Part shown: positions 50,781 through 60,000 of the stretch, piece after piece | How the letters are laid out: each line of letters starts with the position of its first letter | Numbering within the stretch: position 1 is the first letter of the stretch | Source: an uncultured Porphyromonadaceae bacterium | GTDB lineage: Bacteria > Bacteroidota > Bacteroidia > Bacteroidales > Muribaculaceae | Length of the DNA: 64,000 nt | Direction: 5' to 3' | Assembly (NCBI GenBank): GCA_947175205.1 | Contig: CAMWLS010000002.1 | Span: 34,050 to 98,049 of the forward strand | The notes under the pieces: model-generated | What the model saw: only the letters and a program-made list of their open reading frames with translations | Told to the model about the DNA's origin: nothing | Databases searched by the model: none | Made by a program: the position numbers and the translations under genes

Positions 50781-52559
50781 ATGATTAAAGGAAGAACACG
50801 GATGTCTGTGGCTGTCCTTGTGATTACTTCAGCCGTGGCACTCAGCTCTTGCGTGGACCACGACTATGATCTTAAGAAGGACAACCTGGACCTTACCATC
50901 ACGGTGGGTGGAAATAATCTCACGCTGCCCGGAAGCAGTACGGATGTCTACACCCTGGAACAGCTCCTTAACCTGAGCGACAACAGCGCCATACGTCCCG
51001 TGCGGAATGACGGGGAATTCGGACTGTCAAAGGGTGACTATGTCCTCACACGCAGCGGCGAAATCAGCACTGATAACGTGGAGATAAACGTGGTGAACCT
51101 CAGCAAGCTCACCGGTAGCACCAGCACCACACCCCTTCAGCCGTTTTACAATGACGGCAGCGCACAGAAAATTGTCATTGAAACTGATGAGATACTTAAC
51201 GGTCTGGATATCAGTGATGATGAAGTCACAAAAGAACTCATAAGCCTCAAGAGCGTCACCACTGACATCCCCATGAACTTTGAGATTGACTATATCTCAG
51301 ATGACTTCAATGGCCCCGTAACCGTGGAAGCCGGATTCCTCATTAACTTTGACCCCGCATGGACCGTGGTTCTTGAAGGAGCATCAAGGCAGTTTGCTGA
51401 AATGGTTACCCCCTGCCAGGCCCGCTTCTCCAAGGCCATGACCTTCAGCAAAGGTCATCCCCTGGCCCTGGAAATAAACCTCAAGGCCGTGGACCTCACC
51501 AAGCTCCCCGCCGGTCAGGGCCTTTATGCTCCGGGCCGGTTCCGTCTGGATTCAGACATCCGCACCCTGGGTAAAATTTCAGTCCGCTCATCTGAAGTTA
51601 CCCCCGGCAGCGCCGCTCACGTAACTCTGCTCACGCACGCTTCCGTAAAGAGCGCTGAGCTGCTCACCGCCACCGGTGTCATTGACCCCAAAATTGACGT
51701 CAAGGACGTTAACGTCACCATAAATGACATCCCCAACTTCCTGCGTGACAGCAACAACAACCTGGATGTGGCAAATCCCCAGATTTACCTCACCGTGGTT
51801 AACATGTCACCCGTTGAAGTCACACTGAACGCCCTCATAAGCGCTTACACCCCTGACGGCAAGAAAACCTCTGTGGGTATAGGTGCCATGCATGGTACTG
51901 ACGCCATTGTGCTTAAGCCGCAGACCACCAATGTCATCTGCCTCTCACGCACCGGTGCCGGCTCTGACCCCTCAGCCACAGCCTTTGTAAAGGTTCCTGA
52001 CCTGGGCACCCTCATTGCCACTGTTCCTGACCGCATGGTAATGAGTGACATCACCGTCAAGTCAGCCATGAAGGAATGTACACTGGAGATGGGTAAGACT
52101 TACGCTGTCAGCGGAAACTATGAGGTAGTGGTACCCCTGGTATTCGGTCCTGACATGGAGCTTTACTACACCACCGTAGAGGACAAGTGGAATGAAGACC
52201 TCAAAAAGTACAGCTTCCACGAGGCCCTGGTAACCATGAACGTTTACAACACCATACCTCTGAACATGGAGCCCACAGTGGTAGCTCTGGACCATCAGGG
52301 TAACGAGATTACAGACATAACCGCCACTGTGGTAGGAACAGTTACAGCTGGCACAGAGAACGCCCCCTCTGAATCAGTGCTCACCATTAAACTCAAAAGC
52401 ACCGCCGCCAACATCGGAGCCATGGACGGCGTGAAACTTGTCTTCCACGCCAGCAGCGACGGCCGCCACACTGACCGGCCCCTGAACGCATCACAGTACA
52501 TGCGCTTTACTGACATAAAAATCAGCATCCTCGGCGGTGTGGATATAGACCTCAACTGA
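50781..52559 (+). CDS. Large beta-rich lipoprotein
   Basis: A 592-residue lipoprotein: lipobox LSSC (Cys24) followed by VDHDYDLKKDNLD, an acidic start typical of surface-exported lipoproteins. The body is beta-rich with LTLPGSSTDVYTLEQLLNL and many Val/Thr strands. No named domain recognised. It is 26 bases upstream of an outer-membrane protein gene and probably works with it at the outer membrane. Confidence 0.75.
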   Translation: MIKGRTRMSVAVLVITSAVALSSCVDHDYDLKKDNLDLTITVGGNNLTLPGSSTDVYTLEQLLNLSDNSAIRPVRNDGEFGLSKGDYVLTRSGEISTDNVEINVVNLSKLTGSTSTTPLQPFYNDGSAQKIVIETDEILNGLDISDDEVTKELISLKSVTTDIPMNFEIDYISDDFNGPVTVEAGFLINFDPAWTVVLEGASRQFAEMVTPCQARFSKAMTFSKGHPLALEINLKAVDLTKLPAGQGLYAPGRFRLDSDIRTLGKISVRSSEVTPGSAAHVTLLTHASVKSAELLTATGVIDPKIDVKDVNVTINDIPNFLRDSNNNLDVANPQIYLTVVNMSPVEVTLNALISAYTPDGKKTSVGIGAMHGTDAIVLKPQTTNVICLSRTGAGSDPSATAFVKVPDLGTLIATVPDRMVMSDITVKSAMKECTLEMGKTYAVSGNYEVVVPLVFGPDMELYYTTVEDKWNEDLKKYSFHEALVTMNVYNTIPLNMEPTVVALDHQGNEITDITATVVGTVTAGTENAPSESVLTIKLKSTAANIGAMDGVKLVFHASSDGRHTDRPLNASQYMRFTDIKISILGGVDIDLN

Positions 52560-52585
52560 TAACCCTCTTAAAACCCATATTCATC

Positions 52586-54019
52586 ATGCTTAAAACTACA
52601 AAACAGCTGGTGGCTGCCGCCCTCTTAGCCGGCAGCGCCTTCACCGCCGGAGCTCAGGAAGCTCTACGCACGGCATATTTCAGCGAGGGTTATCTCTATC
52701 GTCATGAACTTAATCCCGCCTTTGAGCCTGAACGCGATTATATAGGTATGCCCGCCCTGGCAAACCTCAATGTGGGACTTGCCTCCAATGTGGGCGTAAA
52801 CAGCTTCCTGTTCAAGACTGAGTCCGGAAAGCTCACCACCTTCATGAACTCAAGCGTGGACGCCGCATCATTCCTCAAAGACCTCCCCTCCCAGAGCAAG
52901 ATAACCACCACTGAGCGCGTAACACTGCTCTCAGCCGGCTTCAAGGGCTTCGGCGGGTACAACACCATCAGCATTGGCGCACGCGCTAATGCTGCCGTAG
53001 GCCTCCCAAAAGACCTCTTCTCCTTTGCCAAATTAGGCATGGACGGAAGCGCACGGTACAACCTTAAAGACATCCGCGTGGACGCCTCCGCCATTGCAGA
53101 GGTTTCACTGGGCCACTCACGCAAGATAACTGACCGCCTCCGCATGGGTGCCAAGCTCAACATCCTCCTGGGCTTTGGAAATGCTTACGCTGACATTAAG
53201 GACATGGACATAACCATGAACGGAAATGTCTGGAGCGTGAAAGCCAACGGATACGCCCGCCTCAGTGCCGGCAGCGGTCTTTATGTACCCACAAAGGCTG
53301 AGGCAGGTGCAGAAATTAAGCGCCCCGGCATGGAAAGTCTGGTGGAATGGGGTGATATAGACTACAGCTTCAAAGGTGTTACCGGTGCCGGCGCCACCAT
53401 TGACCTGGGTGCCACCTATGACCTCCTGCCTGACCTCCAGCTCAGCGCAGCCATACATGATTTCGGATTCATGACATGGCGTCACGGCGTGGTAGCCAAG
53501 ACCTCTGACCAGACATGGGAATTTGACGGCTTCCATGACATATCCCTCAACTCTGACCAGCCAAATCATGAGGAAAACAAGATTGGAACCCAGTTTGATA
53601 ACATGTGGGATGAATTCCAGGACCTTGTAAGCCTACACCGTACCTCTACTCACAAGGTGAAGACAAACATGATGTCCATGAACATCCTCATTGGCGCTGA
53701 ATACAAGATGCCCTTCTATAAGAAACTCAAGGCCGGAATCCTCTGGACCTCACACCTCCAGAGCAACTTCAGCTGGAGCGAAGGACGCATCAGCGCCACA
53801 GTGCAGCCCGTCAAGTGGTTTGATGCCGCTGTCAGCTATGCCGCAGGCAGCTACGGCCACTCTTTCGGCTGGCTGGTAAACTTCCACCCCAAAGGCTTCA
53901 CCCTCTTTGTAGGCTCTGACCACCAGTTCTTCCACATAACACCGCAGATTTTGCCAGTGGGCAAGGCCAATGCCTCCGTAAACTTTGGCATCTCATTCCC
54001 CTTCGGAGCCCGCTCATAA
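52586..54019 (+). CDS. DUF5723-like outer-membrane beta-barrel protein
   Basis: A 477-residue protein with a signal peptide (TAGAQEA at the cleavage region) and a barrel-like repeat of amphipathic strands to the C-terminus, ending ASVNFGISFPFGARS with no terminal Phe. The opening LRTAYFSEGYLYRHELNPAF is the pattern of DUF5723 proteins of Bacteroidales. Substrate unknown. Second gene of the pair with the lipoprotein. Confidence 0.78.
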   Translation: MLKTTKQLVAAALLAGSAFTAGAQEALRTAYFSEGYLYRHELNPAFEPERDYIGMPALANLNVGLASNVGVNSFLFKTESGKLTTFMNSSVDAASFLKDLPSQSKITTTERVTLLSAGFKGFGGYNTISIGARANAAVGLPKDLFSFAKLGMDGSARYNLKDIRVDASAIAEVSLGHSRKITDRLRMGAKLNILLGFGNAYADIKDMDITMNGNVWSVKANGYARLSAGSGLYVPTKAEAGAEIKRPGMESLVEWGDIDYSFKGVTGAGATIDLGATYDLLPDLQLSAAIHDFGFMTWRHGVVAKTSDQTWEFDGFHDISLNSDQPNHEENKIGTQFDNMWDEFQDLVSLHRTSTHKVKTNMMSMNILIGAEYKMPFYKKLKAGILWTSHLQSNFSWSEGRISATVQPVKWFDAAVSYAAGSYGHSFGWLVNFHPKGFTLFVGSDHQFFHITPQILPVGKANASVNFGISFPFGARS

Positions 54020-54075
54020 GATAAAAGCCTCCTGTGAGAAAAAACACCTCCAGTGAGGCCCCACCACTAATTCAG

Positions 54076-54117
54076 GAGGGTGCATCAAAATTTGCATTTG
54101 CATTTTGATACACCCTC
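54076..54117. repeat. Palindromic hairpin, dispersed copy 2 (probable terminator)
   Basis: GAGGGTG and ATCAAAAT on the left face ATTTTGAT and CACCCTC on the right (one mismatch, ten-base loop), then TTT. It shares the outer G-rich and tip CAAAAT sequences with 20527-20566. Lies 57 bases after the barrel gene. Confidence 0.65.
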
Positions 54118-54194
54118 TTTAACTCTTTATACACACCGGCGTTTTCGGATTAACGGCTCCGGGAGGTTTTTTTGGGCATTCACGGGGATTTTAT

Positions 54195-54202
54195 TATTTT
54201 TG
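54195..54202 (+). promoter_or_regulatory. -7 box of trpS
   Basis: TATTTTTG, 58 bases before ATG 54260. It excludes the long upstream in-frame extension from 54080. Confidence 0.6.
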
Positions 54203-54259
54203 TGGGATATTATGTATATAATGCCCCAAAAGGCCTTGACTAAGAAAGAAGATAATAAA

Positions 54260-55336
54260 ATGGAAGATAAGAACAAGAAGGAGATTGTGCTCAGCGGAAT
54301 CCGCTCCACAGGTAATCTGCATCTGGGTAACTATTACGGCGCCCTGAGTAAATTTGTCAAGATTCAGGACACGCATGACTGTAATTTCTTTATTGCAGAC
54401 CTTCATGCCCTCACCACAAACCCTAACCCGGAAGAACTGCATGCTAACGTCAAGAGCATCCTGGCTGAGTACCTTGCCGCAGGCATTGACCCGGAAAAGG
54501 CCAACATCTTCATTCAGAGTGACATACCTGAAATATCTGAGATGTATCTGCTCCTGAACATGCACGTAGGCATAGGAGAACTCATGCGCACGGCATCTTT
54601 CAAGGACAAGGCCCGCAAGGCCCTGGGCATTGGAAACGCTGAGGGTGAGACCGATGAAGAAATTGAAAAACAGATAATAGGTGCCGAGACCAACAAGCGC
54701 GTGAACGCCGGCCTCCTCACATACCCCACCCTCATGGCCGTGGACATTCTCATTCAGAAAGCCACAAAGGTTCCCGTGGGCAAGGACCAGCTGCAGCATC
54801 TGGAGCTCACGCGCCGCTTTGCTCGCCGCTTTAACTCTTTCTATAACGTGGATTACTTCCCTGAACCCACTGACTTTGACTTTGGTGGGGCGCCCATTAA
54901 AGTTCCCGGACTGGACGGCTCAGGAAAAATGGGTAAGAGTGAGGGCAACTGCATTTACCTGGTGGATGACCCCAAGATACTCCGCAAAAAAGTCATGCGC
55001 GCCGTAACTGATGAAGGCCCCCAGGCTCCCAACTCACCCATGAGCGAGCCGGTTCAGAACCTCTTCACCCTTCTGGAACTCACCTCCACTCCGGACGTGG
55101 TTAAGCACTTCCGTGATGCGTATGCTGACTGCAGCATACGCTACGGTGACCTCAAAAAACAGCTGGCTGAGGACATCCTCGCTGTCACCACCCCCATACG
55201 TGACCGCGTTAATGAAATAATGGCTGATGAGGACTATCTGCGCCGCGTGGTAAGCCGTGGTGCAGAGCGTGCCCGCGAGCGTGCCGCCGCCACTCTGGCT
55301 GACGTACGCCGTATTATGGGTATTCGCAAGTTCTGA
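54260..55336 (+). CDS. trpS: Tryptophanyl-tRNA synthetase
   Basis: A 358-residue class I synthetase charging tRNA-Trp. The HIGH-type motif is HLGN (21-24) in LSGIRSTGNLHLGNYYGAL, and the KMSKS loop reads KMGKS in GSGKMGKSEGN. Translation from ATG 54260 gives the usual N-terminus; ATG 54212 lies closer to the predicted transcript start and would add 16 residues. Confidence 0.95.
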   Translation: MEDKNKKEIVLSGIRSTGNLHLGNYYGALSKFVKIQDTHDCNFFIADLHALTTNPNPEELHANVKSILAEYLAAGIDPEKANIFIQSDIPEISEMYLLLNMHVGIGELMRTASFKDKARKALGIGNAEGETDEEIEKQIIGAETNKRVNAGLLTYPTLMAVDILIQKATKVPVGKDQLQHLELTRRFARRFNSFYNVDYFPEPTDFDFGGAPIKVPGLDGSGKMGKSEGNCIYLVDDPKILRKKVMRAVTDEGPQAPNSPMSEPVQNLFTLLELTSTPDVVKHFRDAYADCSIRYGDLKKQLAEDILAVTTPIRDRVNEIMADEDYLRRVVSRGAERARERAAATLADVRRIMGIRKF

Positions 55337-55373
55337 TTCCGGACCCCTATTAACCAAGACAAAGAAAAATGCC

Positions 55374-56474
55374 ATGGAGCATATAGAAAACAGTGAGGAA
55401 TTTGGCGGGCTGGTAGTAAACAGCGGAGTGGTACAGCCACCCAGCGTCAACCCCTACATGCAGAAACGCCCGCGCCGTAAACCCATGCCCACAGCCTCTG
55501 AGTTAGTAGAGGGTATACTCCGTGGCGACGTCACCATGCTCAGCCGCGGCGTAACACTCATAGAAAGCCTCCAGCCCGCACATCAGGCACTGGCTCAGGA
55601 GGTTATAGAAAAGTGCCTGCCCTACTCCGGCAACTCCCGCCGCATAGGAATCACAGGTGTCCCCGGCGCCGGAAAGAGCACCTCCATTGATGTTTTCGGG
55701 CTTCATGTACTTAAAGATGGCGGTAAATTAGCCGTCCTGGCCATTGACCCCTCCAGTGAGCGCACACGCGGCTCCATCCTCGGAGACAAAACCCGCATGG
55801 AAAAGCTCAGCACACACCCGGGAGCCTTCATACGCCCCAGCCCCTCGGCCGGCTCACTCGGCGGTGTGGCGCGCAAGACACGTGAAACCATAGTTCTCTG
55901 TGAGGCTGCCGGTTACAACAACATCTTTGTTGAGACCGTTGGCGTGGGGCAGAGCGAGACCGCCGTTCACTCCATGGTGGACTTCTTCCTGCTCATTCAG
56001 CTGGCAGGCACCGGCGATGAACTCCAGGGCATAAAACGCGGCATAATGGAAATGGCTGACGGCATAGTGATAAATAAGGCTGACGGTGACAACATTGGTC
56101 CCGCGCAGTTAGCGCAGGCACAGTTCCGCAGCGCACTGCACCTGTTCCCGCCCACAGTCTCCGGATGGATGCCGGAAGTTCTCACTTACTCCGGTTATTA
56201 TGAGCTGGGAATTCCGGAAGTCTGGGACATGATTGACCGCTACTTTGCCTTTGTCAAGGCCAACGGATACTTTGAGGAAAGACGCAACCGCCAGGCACGT
56301 TACTGGATGTATGAGACCATTGATGAGCAGCTGCGCAATCACTTCTACCGTAACCCTGAGGTACAAGAACTCCTTCAGGCTAACGAAGCTGAGGTCCTGG
56401 CCAACCGCCGCACATCTTTCATGGCCGCACGCCAGGTCCTGGACCATTATTTTAAAACACTGAGAGAAAAATGA
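55374..56474 (+). CDS. meaB: Methylmalonyl-CoA mutase-associated GTPase MeaB
   Basis: A 366-residue G3E-type GTPase. The P-loop GVPGAGKS lies at 95-102, with AIDPSSERTRGSILGDKTRM, VETVGVGQSE and the guanine-specificity NKADGDN. MeaB loads and protects adenosylcobalamin-dependent methylmalonyl-CoA mutase in the succinate-propionate route. The mutase genes are not in the window, but a cobalamin adenosyltransferase is at 0.7 kb. ATG 55374 avoids overlap with trpS. It overlaps the next gene by 4 bases. Confidence 0.94.
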   Translation: MEHIENSEEFGGLVVNSGVVQPPSVNPYMQKRPRRKPMPTASELVEGILRGDVTMLSRGVTLIESLQPAHQALAQEVIEKCLPYSGNSRRIGITGVPGAGKSTSIDVFGLHVLKDGGKLAVLAIDPSSERTRGSILGDKTRMEKLSTHPGAFIRPSPSAGSLGGVARKTRETIVLCEAAGYNNIFVETVGVGQSETAVHSMVDFFLLIQLAGTGDELQGIKRGIMEMADGIVINKADGDNIGPAQLAQAQFRSALHLFPPTVSGWMPEVLTYSGYYELGIPEVWDMIDRYFAFVKANGYFEERRNRQARYWMYETIDEQLRNHFYRNPEVQELLQANEAEVLANRRTSFMAARQVLDHYFKTLREK

Positions 56475-56887
56475 AAACCACTTTAAAGATACTTTCACTG
56501 GTACTGGTGCTCTGCATCATGAGCACCGCCGGTGCCGCTGCCAAGAAAAATAAGACTGATGGCGCCGCCGCCATAACCTTTGCAGAGAAAAAATATGACT
56601 TCGGGACACTGTCCTCTGAAGGCGGAGCCGCCTCACACGAATTTGAGTTCCGCAACACCGGAACCGCTCCCCTGGTGATAATTTCCGCCACCGCCTCCTG
56701 CGGTTGCACACGCCCCACCTTCCCCACCGCACCCATTGCACCCGGCAAGAGCGGTAAAATAAAGGTAACATATCTGCCCACAGGTCAGCGCGGTGAATTT
56801 TCTAAAGACGTCAAGGTCCGCACTAACGCCCCTGACTCCAAGCGCGTGGTCCTCAAGATATCAGGCGTTGTAAAACCCGCAAAATAA
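56471..56887 (+). CDS. DUF1573 periplasmic protein
   Basis: A 138-residue exported protein: signal peptide (1-24), then a single immunoglobulin-like DUF1573 domain (YDFGTLSSEGGAASHEFEFR, ISATASCGCTRPTFP). The family is widespread in Bacteroidota without a proven role. Its ATG overlaps the meaB stop codon. Confidence 0.87.
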   Translation: MKTTLKILSLVLVLCIMSTAGAAAKKNKTDGAAAITFAEKKYDFGTLSSEGGAASHEFEFRNTGTAPLVIISATASCGCTRPTFPTAPIAPGKSGKIKVTYLPTGQRGEFSKDVKVRTNAPDSKRVVLKISGVVKPAK

Positions 56888-56896
56888 ACACAATCT

Positions 56897-58216
56897 ATGC
56901 AACAAGAGCCGGCAGCCCTAACCAGGCCTTCAGCCCGCGTACTCCAGGTTAAACAGCAGATGGGGATAGTGGGTAACGCCCCGGGCCTGAACGAGGCCGT
57001 AGAGCGCGCTCTGCGCGTGGCCCCCATTGACCTCTCCGTCCTGGTCATTGGCGAGAGCGGCACAGGAAAGGAATTCTTCCCCAAGATAATACACCGGTAC
57101 AGCGCACGCAAACATGCCAAATATATAGCCGTAAACTGCGGCGCCATTCCTGAGGGAACCATTGACTCTGAACTCTTTGGCCATGAGAAAGGAGCCTTCA
57201 CCGGAGCCGTAGCCTCCCGTAAAGGTTATTTTGAAGAGGCTGACGGTGGCACCATCTTCCTAGATGAGGTGGCTGAACTCCCCCTCACCACTCAGGCCCG
57301 CCTACTGCGTGTGCTTGAGACCGGCGAGTTCATAAAGGTTGGCTCCAGCACCGTGCAGAAAACCAACATCCGCATTGTGGCCGCCACCAACGTAGACATG
57401 CACCGCGCAGTGGAGGAAGGACGTTTCCGCGAGGACCTCTATTACCGCCTCTCAACAGTACAGATAAACATCCCCCCGCTGCGGGACCGTGGCAGCGACA
57501 TCCGGCTCCTGGCCAGAAAATTCGCCTCTGACTTCGCTGAGCATTACCACCTCCCGCCCATAGAAATGGGTGAGAGCGCCCGCGCCGCCCTGATGCACTA
57601 CCGCTGGCCCGGTAATGTGCGCCAGCTCAAGAACGTAGTTGAGCAGATTTCCCTCTTTCAGGCCGGAACAGAGGTTACCGCTGAGGTGGTCCACAGCTAT
57701 CTCCCCTCAGGAGCGGGCGTGTACACACCCACCCTCAGCGGAGCCAGAGATCACAGCTATGAGCGTGAACGCGAGATGCTCTTCAATATGATTTTCCGCC
57801 TCCAGACCCGCATTGAAGAGCTCTCTGAACGCCTCGACAGCGGTGCGCGCCCCTCAGCAAGACACTCACACGCTGAAGCCGTGGACAGCTATGAAGACCT
57901 TACCTCAACAACACCGGCACCCCTGAGCACCAGCCTGGTGAAACTTGACACCCCACCGCTGCATATGCCTGATACTGAAGCCCGGACCACTGAAGAACGG
58001 GCCACCGAAACCCACACCGCCGAAACCCGCGCCTCAGAAGCACAGAACGCCAAAACCCACGCCCCTGAAGCGCCGGCCTCCCTGGAACAGCAGGAGCGCG
58101 CAGCCATTGCTGAGGCTCTGGAACGCACCAGCGGCCGCCGCAAGATGGCCGCCGCTGAGCTGGGAATATCTGAACGTACCTTATATAGAAAAATTAAAGA
58201 GTATGGGCTGGAATAA
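56897..58216 (+). CDS. Sigma-54-dependent transcriptional activator without a receiver domain
   Basis: A 439-residue activator. The AAA+ domain has Walker A GESGTGKE (52-59), the sigma-54 contact loop GAFTGA (99-104), Walker B GGTIFLDE (117-124) and an arginine-finger region (FREDLYYRLS). A Fis-type HTH closes the protein (MAAAELGISERTLYRKIKEY). There is no N-terminal sensor, so activity may be set by level or partner. The linker (about 355-400) holds repeated Thr-Glu-rich units. It overlaps lptE by 14 bases. Confidence 0.92.
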   Translation: MQQEPAALTRPSARVLQVKQQMGIVGNAPGLNEAVERALRVAPIDLSVLVIGESGTGKEFFPKIIHRYSARKHAKYIAVNCGAIPEGTIDSELFGHEKGAFTGAVASRKGYFEEADGGTIFLDEVAELPLTTQARLLRVLETGEFIKVGSSTVQKTNIRIVAATNVDMHRAVEEGRFREDLYYRLSTVQINIPPLRDRGSDIRLLARKFASDFAEHYHLPPIEMGESARAALMHYRWPGNVRQLKNVVEQISLFQAGTEVTAEVVHSYLPSGAGVYTPTLSGARDHSYEREREMLFNMIFRLQTRIEELSERLDSGARPSARHSHAEAVDSYEDLTSTTPAPLSTSLVKLDTPPLHMPDTEARTTEERATETHTAETRASEAQNAKTHAPEAPASLEQQERAAIAEALERTSGRRKMAAAELGISERTLYRKIKEYGLE

Positions 58217-58742
58217 AATCACTCACTTACCCGCACGCTTATGCGCGGTGTTCTTGTGCGCTCTGGCTGCCGCTGTATTCAGCGGTTGCAAAATCAGCTA
58301 CGGACTCAACGGCTCTTCCATTGACTACACCGTTTACCACACCATAGCCGTCAGCAATTTCCCCATACGCGCAGCCCTGGTGTACCCACCGCTGCAGAGC
58401 ACATTTGAAGATGAATTGCTCAACTACATCACACGCAACACACGCCTGCAGGTCACTGACGGTCCCTCTGACCTGCGCATGGAAGGAGAAATCACAGGCT
58501 ACACCCTTACACCTCAAGCCGTTACTGAGGACGCTTACGCCTCCAAGACACGTCTCACCATCACCGTGCGCGTAAAATACACTGATGAGAAACAGGAGAA
58601 CAAGGACTTTGACCAGACATTCAGCGCTTACCGTGACTTCGACGCCACCCTGATGCTCAATGACGTCCAGGACCAGCTGTGCCAGGAAATATCTAAAGAA
58701 CTTGTGGAACTGATTTTTAACGCCACCCTGGGCGACTGGTAA
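58203..58742 (+). CDS. lptE: LPS-assembly lipoprotein LptE
   Basis: A 179-residue lipoprotein with lipobox FSGC and the LptE pattern KISYGLNGSSIDYTVYHTIA, LQSTFEDELLNYITRNTRLQ. In the outer membrane LptE plugs LptD to insert lipopolysaccharide. ATG 58203 lies inside the activator gene end, a 14-base overlap that indicates translational coupling. The frame is open farther upstream, but that part is antisense-like low-complexity sequence. Confidence 0.9.
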   Translation: MGWNKITHLPARLCAVFLCALAAAVFSGCKISYGLNGSSIDYTVYHTIAVSNFPIRAALVYPPLQSTFEDELLNYITRNTRLQVTDGPSDLRMEGEITGYTLTPQAVTEDAYASKTRLTITVRVKYTDEKQENKDFDQTFSAYRDFDATLMLNDVQDQLCQEISKELVELIFNATLGDW

Positions 58743-58745
58743 ACC

Positions 58746-59528
58746 ATGGAAAAAGAAAAAATAAAACTGAGTCAGGCCACCCCTGCTGAGCTGGAAGCCC
58801 TGCGTAAGGAATATGAGTACTTCCCCCTGCCGGGCGCACTGCTGCTCCATGACGGTGACTGCGGCAGTGAAACCACCGCCATAGCCTCTGACGTGGCTGT
58901 CCGCGCCACTGACCCCCGTGCTTACGCTGCCATCACCTCTGAACTCGCCGCTGAATTCGCAGCCCTTTACCCCCGCAAGCCGCAGCCGCAGACTGTCTCC
59001 ACTCAGAGCGCCCTGGAAACATTCTTCAACACTTACGGCAAGACCTCACCGGAGGAAGACGCACTCCTGGAGAAACTCATTTTTAATCCCGTGCCTGATT
59101 ACGCTGACGTCCTTGCCGCAGAGGCCGCTGAACTCCCGCAGCCAGACCTGAGCCGTCCGGCACCGGACAGCCGCGAGGCCCGCATTGACGCCTTTATTGC
59201 AGAACGCAGCCGCAGGGAAAACACTCCCGCGCTGGCACCTGAACCCGCTCCCCTGCCAACACCCGGCAGTGCTCCGGTAAATGAGCCGGATGCCGCCGCA
59301 GCTGATGAGTCACTCCTCTCTGAAAGCCTGGCTCAGATGTACATTAAACGTAAGCGTTACCATCGCGCCTATGAAATAATCAGCAACTTAAACTTGAAAT
59401 ATCCGAAAAAAAGTGTTTACTTTGCAGACCAATTACGCTTTTTGAAGCTTTTGATGGAAAATGAGCGCCGCATGAAGGCTCTTAAGGCTGGAAACGGCTC
59501 CTCTGATAACCCCGCTGACGGTAATTAA
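58746..59528 (+). CDS. TPR-like protein between lptE and secG
   Basis: A 260-residue soluble protein. The N-terminal 130 residues are acidic and helical, the middle is Pro/Ala-rich (LAPEPAPLPTPGSAP), and the C-terminus is a tetratricopeptide-like helix pair (ESLAQMYIKRKRYHRAYEII, NLKYPKKSVYFADQLRFL). This C-terminal unit is typical of a Bacteroidota gene conserved next to secG. It starts 3 bases after lptE. Role unknown. Confidence 0.75.
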   Translation: MEKEKIKLSQATPAELEALRKEYEYFPLPGALLLHDGDCGSETTAIASDVAVRATDPRAYAAITSELAAEFAALYPRKPQPQTVSTQSALETFFNTYGKTSPEEDALLEKLIFNPVPDYADVLAAEAAELPQPDLSRPAPDSREARIDAFIAERSRRENTPALAPEPAPLPTPGSAPVNEPDAAAADESLLSESLAQMYIKRKRYHRAYEIISNLNLKYPKKSVYFADQLRFLKLLMENERRMKALKAGNGSSDNPADGN

Positions 59529-59578
59529 CATCAGCCACAGGTTAAATAACGTTAAATATTTAAATTAACCTATACTCT

Positions 59579-59905
59579 ATGTACGTAGTTACAATTGTAC
59601 TGACAGTAATTGTTGCCATCCTTCTCATTGGCATAGTACTGATACAGAAATCCAAAGGCGGCGGCCTGTCTTCACAGTTCGGCGGTGCCGGTAACGTGAT
59701 GGGCGTTCGCCAGACCAACACCTTCCTTGAGAAAGCCACCTGGACTCTGGCAGCTCTCATTGTGGTTCTCTCTGTGGTTTCAGCATTCACCATGCCCAAG
59801 GGCGAGACTGGAATGCGCACTCAGGCCACCACAAGCCAGTCTGCTCCCGCTGCCGGTGGTGACTTCAACCAGCAGGCTCCTGCTGAGCAGACCCCCGCAC
59901 AGTAA
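59579..59905 (+). CDS. secG: Protein translocase subunit SecG
   Basis: A 108-residue membrane protein with two hydrophobic helices (VTIVLTVIVAILLIGIVLIQ and ATWTLAALIVVLSVVSAF) joined by the conserved loop KSKGGGLSSQFGGAGNVMG. SecG joins SecYE in protein export. The C-terminal tail is Gln/Ala/Pro rich. Follows the TPR-like gene by 50 bases. Confidence 0.94.
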   Translation: MYVVTIVLTVIVAILLIGIVLIQKSKGGGLSSQFGGAGNVMGVRQTNTFLEKATWTLAALIVVLSVVSAFTMPKGETGMRTQATTSQSAPAAGGDFNQQAPAEQTPAQ

Positions 59906-60000
59906 AAAAGAAAAAACACAGCAGCATAATTTCACCCCCGATGGTTATAAACCATTGGGATTTGCTGTTTATACCCTGATACCACCCCATAGAAATTACC

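Noticed and set aside
54080..54259. N-terminal extension of TrpRS by 60 residues
   Set aside because: It would begin inside the hairpin repeat and upstream of the -7 box; family proteins start near MEDKNKKE.
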